From Cyanophora paradoxa (Eukaryota > Glaucocystophyceae > Cyanophorales > Cyanophoraceae), in the NCBI GenBank assembly GCA_004431415.1, contig QPMI01000222.1, positions 1 to 64,000 of the forward strand: DNA of 64,000 nt, in the 5' to 3' direction. Positions 35,783 to 47,156 of this stretch are shown here, in pieces. Position numbers and translations under genes: made by a program. Under the pieces are notes generated by a model. The model searched no databases and was not told where the DNA came from. It was given only the letters and a program-made list of their open reading frames with translations. Position 1 is the stretch's first letter. Every line of letters starts with the position of its first letter.

Positions 35783-36137
35783 ATGGATGAGGAGGTACCG
35801 GGCGTCGAGTCGGGCGAGGTCCCGATGTACGCCCCGCCGGCGCCAGCAGAGCGTCGCCCACGCTCGATCCGGCCGGACGTGCCGCTGCGGAGCGATCTGA
35901 ACATGAAGTGGTGCTCCACGCGTGGCGAATGGGTGCGCTCCGCCTTATGTGGCGACCGACCTTGCCGCCGCCCGCGCTCACCCACGCGGCCTCTCCGCCG
36001 CGCAGGTGTGGCTGGGGAAGTCGTTCCACGAGTGGAGCTCGCACGCGAGGCGCGATCCTTCCAGCTGGAGCGCCCGGGCGGCGTATGAGGCCTTCCAGAA
36101 GGCGAAGGCAGCCGGCTACGACATCCCCTACGTGTGA
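35783..36137 (+). CDS. Small unrecognised protein, two exons
   Basis: ATG at 35783 (MDEEVPGVESGEVPMYAPPA). Exon 1 ends ...LNMKWCSTRGEW at 35932; the intron is 35933-36005 (GTGCGC...GCGCAG). Exon 2 reads VWLGKSFHEWSSHARRDPS, then WSARAAYEAFQKAKAAGYD, and ends IPYV at a TGA (36135-36137). The product is about 94 aa: an acidic Pro-rich start, then a compact aromatic- and basic-rich C-terminal half likely to be helical. Splicing keeps frame and codon use matches the neighbours, so I believe it is real. No family recognised. It shares a promoter interval with the isoamylase, which does not by itself imply a starch role. Confidence 0.65.
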
Positions 36138-36564
36138 GGCTGCGGCTCCCTGCAGCTCGTCGACATCTCTAGCTCAGTGCTCAGCACATTCGAGCGAATC
36201 AAGCGCGCTTCGCGGCTCCCAGCTCTCGGCGAATTCGGCAGTCTAGATCAGTTCTTAGCGGGACAGCTTAAACAGCGTATCGTAGGCAGGCAGTTTGCAG
36301 GTACTCTTTAAGGCACGTAGAATTCCTGGTGGATCAGAGATGATCGTTTCCGCGGCCGTCGCCCGTCTTGGGAGCGCAGGGGCGCTCAGCGGCTGCTCGC
36401 GCTTCGCTTGAGGGTGACTTCTTGGGCGGGGAGCTGGGTGGCAGCGCATAGGACTTCAATATTACGTCGCATAGTCAAACAGGACAATGCGCATCGATAT
36501 CGGAGGAGGGACGTGGGGGCGGGGGACCGGGGGAGTTGCGGGTGAAGCAGGGGCAGCGCCGGGC
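36138..36564. other. Convergent spacer; no supported gene
   Basis: The 3' flanks of the small plus-strand gene and the TMEM14 gene. No motif or open frame with family features is visible here. Confidence 0.5.
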
Positions 36565-37164
36565 TTAGGACTGCTGGAGGAGGGGCAGAAGGCGCACGAC
36601 GTGGTCGTACACGCCGATGGCGCCGATGACCTGCCGCCCCGCTTCGGCTCGGATCGCGGGCTGCGCAGTCGAGGGCCCTGCGCGTGGGCAGCGCACGCGT
36701 ACGCACCGCGACGACGCCTGCGGGGAACAAGCTCTTGGCCTTCGCGGCGCGGGCGCCCATGCCTCCGGCGAGCATGAGCGAGATGCCTGCGGGTGGCGCA
36801 TCGACGTCAGCGCGTGCGCTGTCGAACACACATTCGGCTCTGCCCCGCCACCCCAGCGCGCGCGTACCGGCGCCGAGCACATGCCCAGTACGCGCAAGCG
36901 GGGTCTCTGCGATGAGCCAGCCCGCGGCAAGCATGATGGAGCCAGTGCCGCTGCGTACGCGGTTGCCGGCGTTTGTGCAGGCCGCGCAGGGGACCGAACG
37001 CGGCGCGCCCACCCGCCGGCGATTAGCGACGCTTTCGAGCCCTTCCGCAAATATCCCACGAGCCCGCCTGCGAGTCGAGGTCGCGTCGGCCGAGCGAAGA
37101 CCGAAGGGAGCGCGTGCGGCGGACCGAGAATTGTGATGATTCCCCGAATGTACGCAGGCTCCAT
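36565..37164 (-). CDS. TMEM14/FAX-family small membrane protein
   Basis: Members are about 100-residue, four-helix proteins of mitochondrial or plastid envelopes, linked to fatty-acid or haem-precursor transport. ATG at 37164: MEPAYIRGIITILG, intron (GTCCGC...TCGCAG), then GLVGYLRKGSKASLIAGG, the family's best-conserved loop. After a GTGGGC intron comes GTGSIMLAAGWLIAETPLA. A GTACGC intron leads to ISLMLAGGMGARAAKAKSLF and PAGVVA. The last exon, joined at GTCATC, is VIGAIGVYDHVVRLLPLLQQ, then Ser and a TAA at 36565-36567. All joins keep frame. Spliced length is about 107 aa, as expected. The choice among three CAG acceptors for the final exon is mine; the one used gives a continuous hydrophobic segment. 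No targeting extension is seen, so the organelle is unresolved. It is divergent from the Pro/Ala-rich gene. Confidence 0.8.
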   Translation of the reverse strand: MEPAYIRGIITILGPPHALPSVFARPTRPRLAGGLVGYLRKGSKASLIAGGWARRVRSPARPAQTPATAYAAALAPSCLPRAGSSQRPRLRVLGMCSAPVRARWGGGAEPNVCSTAHALTSMRHPQASRSCSPEAWAPAPRRPRACSPQASSRCVRVRCPRAGPSTAQPAIRAEAGRQVIGAIGVYDHVVRLLPLLQQS

Positions 37165-37299
37165 CCCGAATGCTCAAACGTCGACAAGGCGAGGAATTGC
37201 AGGTTGCCGCTAGCGCTGAGGCCGCCGCTGAGGTCACTGGGTGGGTCGGGGTCAAGCTGTGCGGGATACCGCAAATTACACAAGCCTCCGTGGAAAGCG
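37165..37299. promoter_or_regulatory. Probable bidirectional promoter, TMEM14 / Pro-Ala-RS gene
   Basis: There are 135 nt between ATG 37164 (minus) and the proposed ATG 37300 (plus). No TATA box is evident. The role is inferred from position. Confidence 0.3.
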
Positions 37300-40200
37300 A
37301 TGAGCGGCGCGGGGCAAGGCCGCCGAGCGTCGCCGACGGAGCGCGGTGCGATGCCGCAGCGCCGCTCGCCCGCCGCGAGCGCGCCGACCGAGCGCGTTTC
37401 GCAGACCGTGGTCTTGCCGGCGATCGTCCCTTTCAAGAAGAGCCGCGGGGTGGCTACGGGTGCGAACGACGACTCCGCGCATGCCCGGTCCAAGCGCGCG
37501 CTGAGCGTTGGGCCGCAGACTGCTCGGCGACCCGGGCGCCCCGCCGCTTTACGACGCGCCGCCCTGGAGCCGGCCGCGCGACTACGAAGCAAGCGAAGCA
37601 TGGTATCAGCGCAGCGGCGGCCTCCCCAGCGCACCTGGCGGCCCGAATGACTGGTTCGATGATCGCGCCGGCGGCTGGCGCTCGGCGGATTGGCACGCGC
37701 GGCCACTCGGGCAGCCTGGATGGTCCGAACACGAGGAGGAGCTTTGGAATTTACGACCGGGCGGCGGGCTCTTGGGCGACCCGCCCGAGCACTTCGCGCT
37801 GCCGGCCCAGCCGCCGCCCGGCCCCGAGCCGCCGCCGCCGCCGCAGTCGCAGCCGGCGCCGCAGCTGTCTCCGCAGTCGTCGGCGGAGAGCCGAGCGCAG
37901 GAGCTGAAGCGTAGCATGCTGGAGAACATGCGGCGCCGCAAGCTCGGCAAGGAGGCCTCGCGCAGCTCGCCCCCCTCGGTGGGCCCCGGTCCGCGCTCGC
38001 CCCCCCTCCTCGCCCGATCCCCCGCCGAGCCCTCGACCGTCCGGTCCCCTCCCACACCCGTACCCGGCTCCGGGGTTCCCCCCCGCTCGCCCCGGCTCCG
38101 CCCAGAGGCTGCCCGCTGCCCCCCGCCGGCCGTCGGGCCCCGCCCGTCCTCCCCGCTCCGCGCGGTGAGTTCCTCTCATGTCCGAGCCGCGCCGACGGCT
38201 CACAGGCGTACCCCCGCAGGCGCCGGACGAGGGCGGCGGGCCGTCCCCGGTACCCGGGGGGATCCCGGAGGAGCAACGCAGGCCCGGATCTTCGGCCTCT
38301 ACCCCCCCAAAGCGCGCCTCGTCCTCTCCCCGGCCCCCAGAAGACGCTGGGAAGGGAGAGGCGAAGTCCGGTCGAGGGGGAGGCCGGCCGTCGCCGCAGC
38401 CGTCGCCGCCGCCGCAGCCGCCGCCTCAGCCGCCGCCTGTCGTGCCGCAGCCGCCGCCCCCCGAGCCGCAGCCGGTGCGCTTTCCCCCCTCTTTCTTCTG
38501 CTCGCACCGCGCGCCGACGAGGGCGCTCGGATTCAGATTCAGGCGCGTTCGCCTCAGACTTCGTCCGTGGGCGCTCAGATTCAGATTCAGATTCAGGCGC
38601 GGCCGCCCTCGGACGACGAGGCCGAGGGCGGGGGCGGGAGTGCCGCCCTTCGCTCGGCTCCGAGGCGGACGGGATCGCCCAAATCGTCCTCAATGGCCCG
38701 GGTAGACGAGAGCGAGGGGTACGCTTCTTTCCAGGCCGAACCCGCCCCGCCCCGCCCCGCCCCGCCCCGCCCCGCGCGGGCCGACCGACTGGCCTCGCTG
38801 TCTCCCGCGCAGGCTAGAGCCTGGGGAAATCTCGCCGGAGGATAGCTTTCCCGGGGTCGCCGGCGCCGGCAGCGGGTGCGCGCGCCTCCGTGTACCCCCC
38901 TGGGCCCTCCCCTACCCGGCGCGCTCACTCAGCGAACCCAGGGGCGAGGACGGGGGCCGCTCGCGGGAGGTCCGGGGTACAGCCGCGGGTCGGCACAGCG
39001 ACCTGGTGCGGTTCCTGTACCCCCTCCTCACTTTCTCCCCTCCCTTTCCGCCCTCCGACGCCCTTCGCAGTACTCCCCCGAGAGGGATACCGCTCCGCCC
39101 GGTCCGGCCGGGGGAAACGCCCTCCAGCCGCTACCCCCCGCGCCTGCGCCCCTTCCCCAAGCTGGGGACGGGTCGCGCGGGCCGGGGCCGGGCCCGGCGG
39201 TCTCGGCGGACGGAGACAAGGCCCTGTCCGCCTCGGCCTCCCCCCCGGCACCCGAAGCCGTACCCCCCGGGGGCCCGCCCCGGGCCTCCGGGCAGCCGCC
39301 GTGGGCCCGCAAGGGGCCGGCGTGGGTACCCCCCTTCCTCGCCCGGCGGGGCCCTCTGATTCCGACCCGCCCCGGCCCCCCGCTGGACATTTTCGAGACT
39401 TCCCCGCCGCGGGCCGAGCCGGTACCCCCGGCCGCCCCGTCCGCACCAGAGCCCCCTGTACCCCGGCCCGCCGCCCCTTCGCTCGCCGCTCGCGAGGAGC
39501 CCCCGCCCCGGGACCGGACTCCATCTTCCCCTCTCCCGAGGCCGGCTTCTCGGGAGCAAACGCCGTCCCCCCCTCTGGGGGGGTACCCAACACCGGCCCC
39601 GCACACGCCTTCGCCGCCCCTCAGGCCCTCGGAGGGGGGGTACCCGGCCATCGCGCCCCACACGCCCTCCCCCCCCAAGAGCTCGGAGAAGCGGACCCCC
39701 GCTTCTCCTCCGGATCCTCCCCCTCTGGAGAAGCCGGCGGCCGCCGCTGCGCCTTCGGTGACCGCTCCCCTCTCTGCGGCGTCTGAGCCGTCTGAGCCGT
39801 CTGAGCCGGAGCAGCCGGTGGAGAAGCAGGCGGCGGGGGCTTCCGCACCGTCGTCGACGCCCGCCGCTGCGCCTTCCGCGAGTGTTCCGCCTGCGGCCCC
39901 GGCGGCGGCTCCCCTCGCCCCCGCCTCCGTGGCGGTTTCTGAGCCGTCTAAGCCGCCGTCTGAGCCCTCTCGCCCCTCCCCGACGCCGCCCGCCGCTGCG
40001 CCGCCCTCGCGGGCCCCCACTGCGGCCCCGGCGGCGGCCGCGCCAGCCCCCGCGGCGTCTGAGCCGTCTGAGCCGTCTGAGCCCTCTCGCCCCTCCCCGC
40101 GGGGCCTCATCCCCCTGGGGGAGCTCAAGCGCGTCTTCCCCCCTCCCGAGCCGAGGGCCCCGGGGCGCGCCTCTCCGCCCCCCGCGGCCCCGGCGGCCCC

Positions 40201-43200
40201 GGCGGCCGCGGCTTTGGATACGGCTGCTTCCGCCTCCCACTCGGCGGCGACGGCGGCGCCGGCAACGACGCCCAAGGCTGCGGCCCCGGCGGCCCCGGCG
40301 GCCGTGGATGAGGCTGCGGATGCTTCTGCTTCTTCTTCTCTCTCGGCGGCGACGGCGGCGCCCACGGCCCCGGCAGCCGCGGTCGCACAGACGGCGGCGG
40401 CGACGGCGGCGACGGCGGCGACGGTGGCGGCTCCGGGGCAGACCCCGGCGGCCACTGCGGAAGCCGAGAAGCAAAGACGAGCGGCGGCCGGGCCTACGGC
40501 GGAGGCGGCGGCGGCTGCGGCTGCGGCCGCTCCGAAGACCGCCCCGGCGACCGCTGCGGAGACCGAGAAGAGGACACACGCAGCGCCGGGGCCTGCGGGG
40601 CCTGCGGGTTCTGCTGGGCGGCCGGCTGGCGCCCCGGCCCCCGCCCCTGCGGCGTCGGCGGCACCGGCGGCGTCGTCGGCGGCGATAGTGGCGGCGATCC
40701 ACACGGCGGCGGCTCGGACACCTAAGACCACCGCGGAAATCGAGGAGGGACACCAGATGGCGGCGGCGGGAGGACCTGCGGGGCGGGCGGGGCCCGCATC
40801 TGCTCCCCCGGCCCTGGCACCGGCGCCGCCGGCACCGGCTCTCGCAGCGGACACAGGGACGGCTCGGCAGCTTTCGCAGTCGGGTGCCGATGCGGCGCCG
40901 GCGCCGGCGCCGGCACCGGTTCCCGCAGCGGACACAGCGACGGTTCGGCAGTCTCCGCCGTCGGGGGCCGATGCTGGCCCGAAGGCGGCGGCAAAGGACG
41001 CTTCACCTGCCCCCGGACCTTCCCTCGTGCAGCCTTCGCAGTCGGGGGCCGACGCCGGCTCCAAGGCGGGTTCACCCGCGTCGGCGCCGGCGCCGGTCCC
41101 AGCCCCGGCCCCGGCCCCCGCCCCGCCGGCTCCGGCCCCCGCCCTGTCCCCGCCGACAGGCCCAGCGCCCGCCCGCAGCGCCGCCGACTTCAGCTCCGGC
41201 CCAAGCGCCGCCGGCCGCCGCTCCGGCCGCCCAGTCTCGTCCTCGACGCGCTCGCCGCCCCAGCGGCGCCGCCTGAGGCGGGGGCGTCCCCTGCCGCGTC
41301 GGCCGTCCCGTCGGCGCCACCAGTGCCGGCTCCGACCCCGGCGCCCGCGCCGCCATCAGCCGCGCCGTCCGCCCCGCTGCAGCCTTCGATACCGGCCCGG
41401 CGGTGCCCGCGCCCCCTTCCGCGCCCCCTGTTCCGCGTGCTCTTGCGGAGCCCGGGACGGCTCCGGCCTCTGTGGCGGCGGAAGCCTCTCGGGCCTCGGC
41501 ACCACCAGCGGGCGCGGCCTCCCGCCCGCCGCCGCCCCGCCGCCCCTGCCGAGCTGGCCCGGCCCGCGGCGGCCCTCCCGCCCGTCTCGGCGCCTTCGAG
41601 AGGGCGCCCCGCGTCCCCTGCTCCGAAAGCCGCGGCCTCTATCCCGCCCGCCACGTCTGCCCCGCCGGCGCCAGCGCCGTCGTCTGCCCCACCCGAAGCA
41701 GCAGCAGCAGAAGCAGCAGCGACCGCCGCCTCTTCCTCCGCCGCGCCCTCTCTTCCATCCGCCGCGCCCGAAGCAGCAGCAGGAGCAGAAGCAGCGGCGA
41801 CCGCCGCCACCCCTTCCGCCGCTACTCCGGCCCCCGAAGCAGGGACGGCGACGACGGCAGGAAAGGCGGCGGCAGCGCCGGCGGCTGTGGCAGCGGCGCC
41901 GGCGGCTGTGGCAGCGGCGGCTGTGGCAGCGGCGTCGGCTGCTGTGGCAGCGGCGCCGGCTGCTGTGGCAGCGGCGCCGGCTGCTGTGGCAGCGACGCCG
42001 GCTGCTGTGGCAGCGGCGCCGGCGGCTGTGGCAGCGGCGCCGCGGCTGCGGCAGCGGCGCCGGCTGTGCAGCGGCGCGGCTGTGGCAGCGGCGCCGGCGG
42101 CTGTGGCAGCGGCGCCGGCGGCTGTGGCAGCGGCGCCGGCTGTGGCAGCGGCGCCGGCGGCTGTGGAGCGGCGCCGGCGGCTGTGGCAGCGGCGCCGGCG
42201 GCTGTGGCAGCGGCGCCGGATGCTGTGGCAGCGGCGCCGGCGGCTGTGGCAGCGGCGCCGGCGGCTGCGGCAGCGCGGCTGGCGCGCGCGGCTGTGGCAG
42301 CGGCGCCGGCGGCTGTGGCAGCGGCGCCGGCGGCTGTGGCAGCGGCGCCGGATGCTGTGGCAGCGGCGCCGGCGGCTGTGGCAGCGGCGCCGGCGGCTGT
42401 GGCAGCGGCGCCGGCGGCTGTGGCAGCGGCGCCGGCGGCTGTGGCAGCGGCGCCGGCAGAGCCAAAGCCGACCGAGGCAAAGCCGGCAGAGCCCGCCCAA
42501 GCCGGCCCCGAGCCGCTGGCGCCCGCCGCGGCGGCACTGGCCACCGTCGCCGCCGCACCGGTAGAGCCGGCGGCAGCCCAGTCCGCGGCTTCCGCCGCCG
42601 CCGCCGCCCCGTCAAGGCTTCCCCCGCGGCGGCCCAGTCCGAATCAGCTGCCCCGGCTCAGGCGCCCGCACCCTCCTCCGGGCCGAGGCGCAACCCCTCC
42701 CACCCGTCCCGCCCGCCTCCGACGCGGCCCCTGCCGCCTCCCCTCGCCCCTACCCTACCCCTACCCCTACCCTTACCCCTACCCCTACCCCTACCCCTAC
42801 CCGTACCCCGCCGACGGCGCCGCCGACGCTGCCTCCTACGTGACGTCGTACCCCCCCTACTACGCCTACGCCGTCGCCGTTGCCACCACAGCCGCCGGCG
42901 CCGCCACCACAGCCGCCGGCGACGCGGAGTACTACCACGCGCCGCTACCCCCCGGCTCCAGGACCCCCCCTTGGATCCGGGACATGCAGGGGGGTACGCC
43001 GGCTGGGGCGGCGGGTGCGGAGCGGGCCGCGGCGCCGGCGTCGGTCGCGGCGCCGGCTGTCTCTGTGGCGCCGCCCGCGGAGGCTACCAGGGCCGGGAAG
43101 CCGACCCCGGCCCCGGCCCCGGCCCCGACCCCGGCCGCGGCTCCGCCCGTGCGGCGGACCCCGGCCCGGCTCCGCCCCGCGCGCCTACGGCATCGACGCC

Positions 43201-46200
43201 GGAGCGCGCCGGCCGCGAGCGGCGCTGGGACCGCGACGAATGGGGCCGCCCCCGCCGCCCTCCCCTCCCGTCCCAACGCACCCGCCCCGGCCCCTCCGCC
43301 CCCTCCTCGTCCTTCTCCTCTGCCCCCGCCGCCTCCTCCTCCTCCAGAACCGGCCTCGTACCCCTGGACCGCCTGAAGTCCCTCTTCCAGGCGTGGACGC
43401 CACCCCCGGACCGCGCACCCGGGCCCGCCCCCGGGCCCGGACCAGAGGCCGGGCCCGCCCGGGGCGCCTCTTCGGAGAGGGGGAAGGAGAGCCGGGAGGC
43501 GGCGCCGGCCCGAGCCCCTCCCTCCTCCTCCTCCCCCCCCTCCTCCTCCTCGACGCCACCGGAGGCCGCCGCGGAGAAGGGGGGTACAGGGGCGGCGGCC
43601 CGGGAGGAGCCCCCGCCGTCCCGGGCGCCTTCCTCCAAGGCGGCCGAGGCCGCCGCCGCCTCAGCCAAGGCGCCCGACGGCGCCTCCGCCGCCGCCGTCG
43701 CCGCCGCCGCCGGCCCTCCTCTCGCTCGCCCGGCGCGCCGCCCCGGCGTCGTCCTTCCCCCCTCGGAGAAGGTGCAAGCGCCGACCGCTGCGGCGAAATC
43801 GGCCGCCAAGCCGCCGCCGGCGGAGCCGCCGGCGCCCGCCCCCAAGCCGGCGGGGGCGTCGGCGGCGGCCCCGTCCTCAAAGGCGGGGGGTACGTCCGCC
43901 GAGGAGCCGGCCATCAAGCCATTGGCGGCTTTAAGCCGTCAAGCCGGAGCGGCCACAAAGCCGCCTACGACGACGTCGTCGGCGGCGGCGGAGAGGCCGG
44001 CGGCAGCACCGGCCGAGAAACCGGCGGCAGCGCCTCCAGGGGCAAAGGCGCCAGCGGCTGCGGCGGCCGGCGCTCCCGGCGCGCCGAAGGATACCGCGTA
44101 CCCCGGCCTGATCCCCCTCGAGGTCCCCCTCCCCCCCGCTTTTGTCTCGTACCCGCGTACCCCCCTGATGCCCTGTCGCAGGACATGAAGCGCTGCTTCC
44201 GAGCGCTGGGCCCGGCACGGCGCGCCCCGCCGGCCGCCGCGCCCGCCGCGTCCGCCCCGGCCGCCCCTCGGCCGGCGCCTACGCCGAGGCCTCTCCGAGT
44301 TCGTCCAAAGCGCTAGCGCCCCAGAAGGAGCCCGCCCGCCCTCCCGCCAAAGCCGCGGCGGCCGTGGCCGCTCCCGCGCGCCCCGCCCCCGCCGAGCCCT
44401 CCTCCCGCGGCCCCGCGGCGCCAGCCAAGAAGCCGCCGCCCGCCCCGATCGTCGTACCCGTCCTCCCGCCCGAGCCCGTCGAGCCGTGGCTTGAGCACCT
44501 ACCCCCCCACGCGCCCCCCCTGAAGCCATCGAGCCCGCCCCCCCTCCCTCGTCGGCCCCCTCCAGTTCCAGGGTACGCTTTTCGTTTCTGTTTCGAGTGG
44601 TTGCCCGCCGCCGATCTCACGTAACCCCCTCCCTTTTTCCCGCAGCCCGGCGGCTGGACGGGCTGGCTCGAGATCGATCCGAACTCGATGGACGGCGATC
44701 TCATACCCCCCACGGCGAGCTTTCTTTATCTATTACCCGCCCGGGCGAGCTGTCTTTGGCTGACGCGGCCCCGCAGGAGGCTGCCGAACCTGCCGCAGCC
44801 GCGCCGCCTCCGCCCGCGGCGGCAGCACCCTCAGCGAAGCCCGCCGCGCCGCCGCCCGCACCTGCGGCGCCTCAGAAGCCGGTGGCGCCGGCGTCGGTAG
44901 CCGCAGCGGCGCCGAAACCGGCACCCGCACCAGCGCAGGCGTCGGCGGCCGCAGCCGCGGCGAAAACAGCACCTGCACCAGTGGCCGCGCCGGCGGCCGC
45001 AGTTGCGGCGAAACCGGCCGCAGCGAAACCGGCGGCCGCACCAGCGCAGGCGCCGGCGGCCGCAGCGGCGCCGAAACCGGCGGCCGCACCAGTGCAGGCG
45101 CCGGCGGCTGCAGCGGCGCAAAAGATGGCTTCGGCAGCTGCGCCGAAGCCGGCAACCGCAGCGACGCAAAAGACGGCTTCGGCAGCTGCGCCGAAGCCTG
45201 CGGCTGCTGCAGTGCAGGCTCGAGCCGCTGCAGCGGCGAAGACGTCGGACTCCTCCGCAGAAAACGCGGCGCTGGCGGCGGCGGCGGCGGCGAGGCTTCT
45301 CGAGTCGATCGCGCTGCAGGTGCCGGCAGCCGCAGCGGCGAAGGCGCCGGAACCCGCCACGGCAGTGGGAGAGGCGGCTTTGGCCGCGGTGGCGCCGGTG
45401 TCGGCCGCGAAGGCAACGCCAGCGCCGGCCGCTGCCGCTGCGGCGGGCAAGGCGGCGGGGGCGGCGGCGGCGATCCAACCGACCTCTACCCAGCCCCCTC
45501 GCCGGCGGGCGCCAAGGCCGGGCCGGCAGCCGCCTCCGCAAAGGCGTCTGCCGCCAGCCCCGCGGCTTCGAAGGAGGCGAGAAGGGGATGGGTCCCCGGC
45601 GGCCGCGCGGACAGGGCGGCGGCCACCGCCCGGGCCCCCGCCTCGGGGCCGGGCCCGGGCCCGCCCGCGCGCGCGAGCGCTCGCCGGCCCCGCGGGGGCG
45701 CGCCGGCAGCCCCCCGGGACGCTCCAAGGGTCTGCCGAGGAGCCGGAGCCGGAGCCGTAGCCGCCGCCGGAGCCGTAGCCCTAGCCGTAGCCGGCGGCGG
45801 AGCCGTAGCTTGAGCCGGAGCCGAGGCCGGGGCCGGCGGAGCCGGAGCCCGAGCAGGAGCCGGAGGCGCCTCAGCAGGTCCGCCCCCCCTTCTTTTTCTT
45901 TCTTAATTCTTTTTCCTTCTTTCGTTCCTCTTCTTTCCTCTTCTGCGTTCCCCTGTCCTGACCCGACCCGACCCGGCCTTGGCTCCCGCAGCCGCAGCCG
46001 CAGCCGGAGCCCGAGCCGGGGCCGGGGCCGGGCGTCCGGCGTTCGCTACGGGCGGCGAGACCGCAGCTCCCCGCGCTCCGCGGTACCCCGCCGGCGAACG
46101 CCCTCCCGGTGCCCTCTCCCTCCTCCCCCCCCCCTCCGTCCCTCGACGCTCACGCGTACCCCCCTTCTGTCCACTCAGGCGATCGCGCTCCCCTTCCCCC

Positions 46201-47156
46201 ACCCCGAAGCGGTGCGTGCCCCCCCTTCCCTGTGCAGGGGTACTGGGCGCCGCGTGATTCGATCTGTTTCGACGCCCGCAGCCGCCGGCGCTCGCCTACC
46301 CCTCCCTCCCGCCGCCCCTCCTCCTCCTCCTCCTCTTCGTACCGTTCCAAGAGTTCCTCCCCCCCACCCGCGGCCGCCGCCACCGCCCTCTCCGTCGTAC
46401 CCCCACCCCAACAGCGCGGGGCGGTGTCCGAACCCCCCACGCCCGTTGCCGCCGCCTCGCAGACCTCTTCCCTCGCCCTCCCCGCGCCCGAGTGGGCGGC
46501 GGGGTCCGCCGTACCCGTCGCGGTGGCCGTGCACGTACCCCAGCGGAGCGACGCCTGCATCCAGACAGACCCGGTCGACCTCGTACCCCTCCTCCCCTCC
46601 AGGGCAACGTGCGCGCTCCAGCCCGCATCGCGTCGGCTGTACCCCCCGCCAACAGCCGTACCCCCAGGGCGGACGCGTGCGTGGGGCCGGGGGGCCCCGG
46701 GGAGATCCGGAGGGATACCCTTGTGGCCCGGGCCCAGCGGTGCCTCGCCCTCCTGGACGACCGCATCCGGGTACCCCCCCGTTTGCCCCCCCCCCCTTTT
46801 GTCTTCGTTCGCTGACTCGAGGAATCGCTCAGCACCCGAGCACCGCGCCCCTCCTGCGGGCCGGGCCGCCCCGACCCCCGCGCTACGTCCCGCCGCCCCG
46901 GCCGCCCGCGCCCCGGCCCGCCCCGCCCGCAGCCCGCATCCAGCTCCCATCGGGGCCCCTTCTCGACCTGTGCGCACGCATGCGGCCCCCTACCCGCCCG
47001 CCACCATGGCGTCTCTTTGCTCTCTCTGACCGAGCCCGCTGTGGCCGGCGCCGCATGCGCAGGAGCCGGGGCGTGCCGGCGCCGCTGCCCTTCCAGGACT
47101 TTCTTTCCGAGATGCTCTCCAGGCAGCTCGGCGGCGGCGGCCCGACGCCCGCCTAG
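37300..47156 (+). CDS. Very large Pro/Ala-rich protein with RS-rich exons and a repeated GLxPLxxhK motif
   Basis: Proposed start MSGAGQGRRASP at 37300. Exons then give LLGDPGAPPLYDAPPWSRPR, ELKRSMLENMRRRKLGKEAS, IQIQAR repeats, LEPGEISPEDSFPG and QYSPERDTAPPGP. Long Ala/Pro/Glu stretches follow (39-45 kb). A 12-residue motif recurs: GLIPLGELKRVF (40103-40138), GLVPLDRLKSLF (43352-43387), and GLIPLE|DMKRCF (44105-44199, split by an intron). Later come PGGWTGWLEIDPNSMDGDL (~44646), an Ala/Lys repeat region, and two Arg/Ser exons (SRSRSRSRRRSRSPSRSR, ~45730-45880; SRSRSRSRSPSRGRGR, ~45990-46040). After these come DACIQTDPVDLVPLL and RDTLVARAQRCLALLDDRIR. The C-terminus is FQDFLSEMLSRQLGGGGPTP, stop 47156. 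RS exons suggest a nuclear RNA-processing role, which is inference. Frame changes without clear introns (e.g. ~44250) mean the exact protein is uncertain; it could be more than one gene. Confidence 0.5.
41870..42460. repeat. 21-bp coding minisatellite, about 28 units, open in all six frames
   Basis: The unit is GCTGTGGCAGCGGCGCCGGCG. On the plus strand the three phases read AVAAAPA, GGCGSGA and LWQRRRR heptads. On the minus strand they read PQPPAPL, TAAGAAA and HSRRRRC. Some units have lost one or two bases (for example around 42055-42080 and 42168), so the Ala-Pro phase moves from one reading frame to another within the array. Confidence 0.9.
42748..42812. repeat. (TACCCC)n hexamer run encoding Pro-Tyr repeats
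   Basis: About ten TACCCC/TACCCT hexamers in a row, reading PYPYPYPY in one frame. It lies inside the long Pro/Ala-rich gene and resembles the intron-start motif GTACCCC. Confidence 0.85.

Noticed and set aside
39028-41064. Long minus-strand open frames across 39-43 kb
   Set aside because: Antisense of Pro/Ala codons; every frame is open because the DNA is GC-saturated and repetitive.
42748-42812. Interstitial telomere-like repeat
   Set aside because: The hexamer is TACCCC, not a known telomeric unit, and it is in phase with a Pro/Tyr-rich coding stretch.
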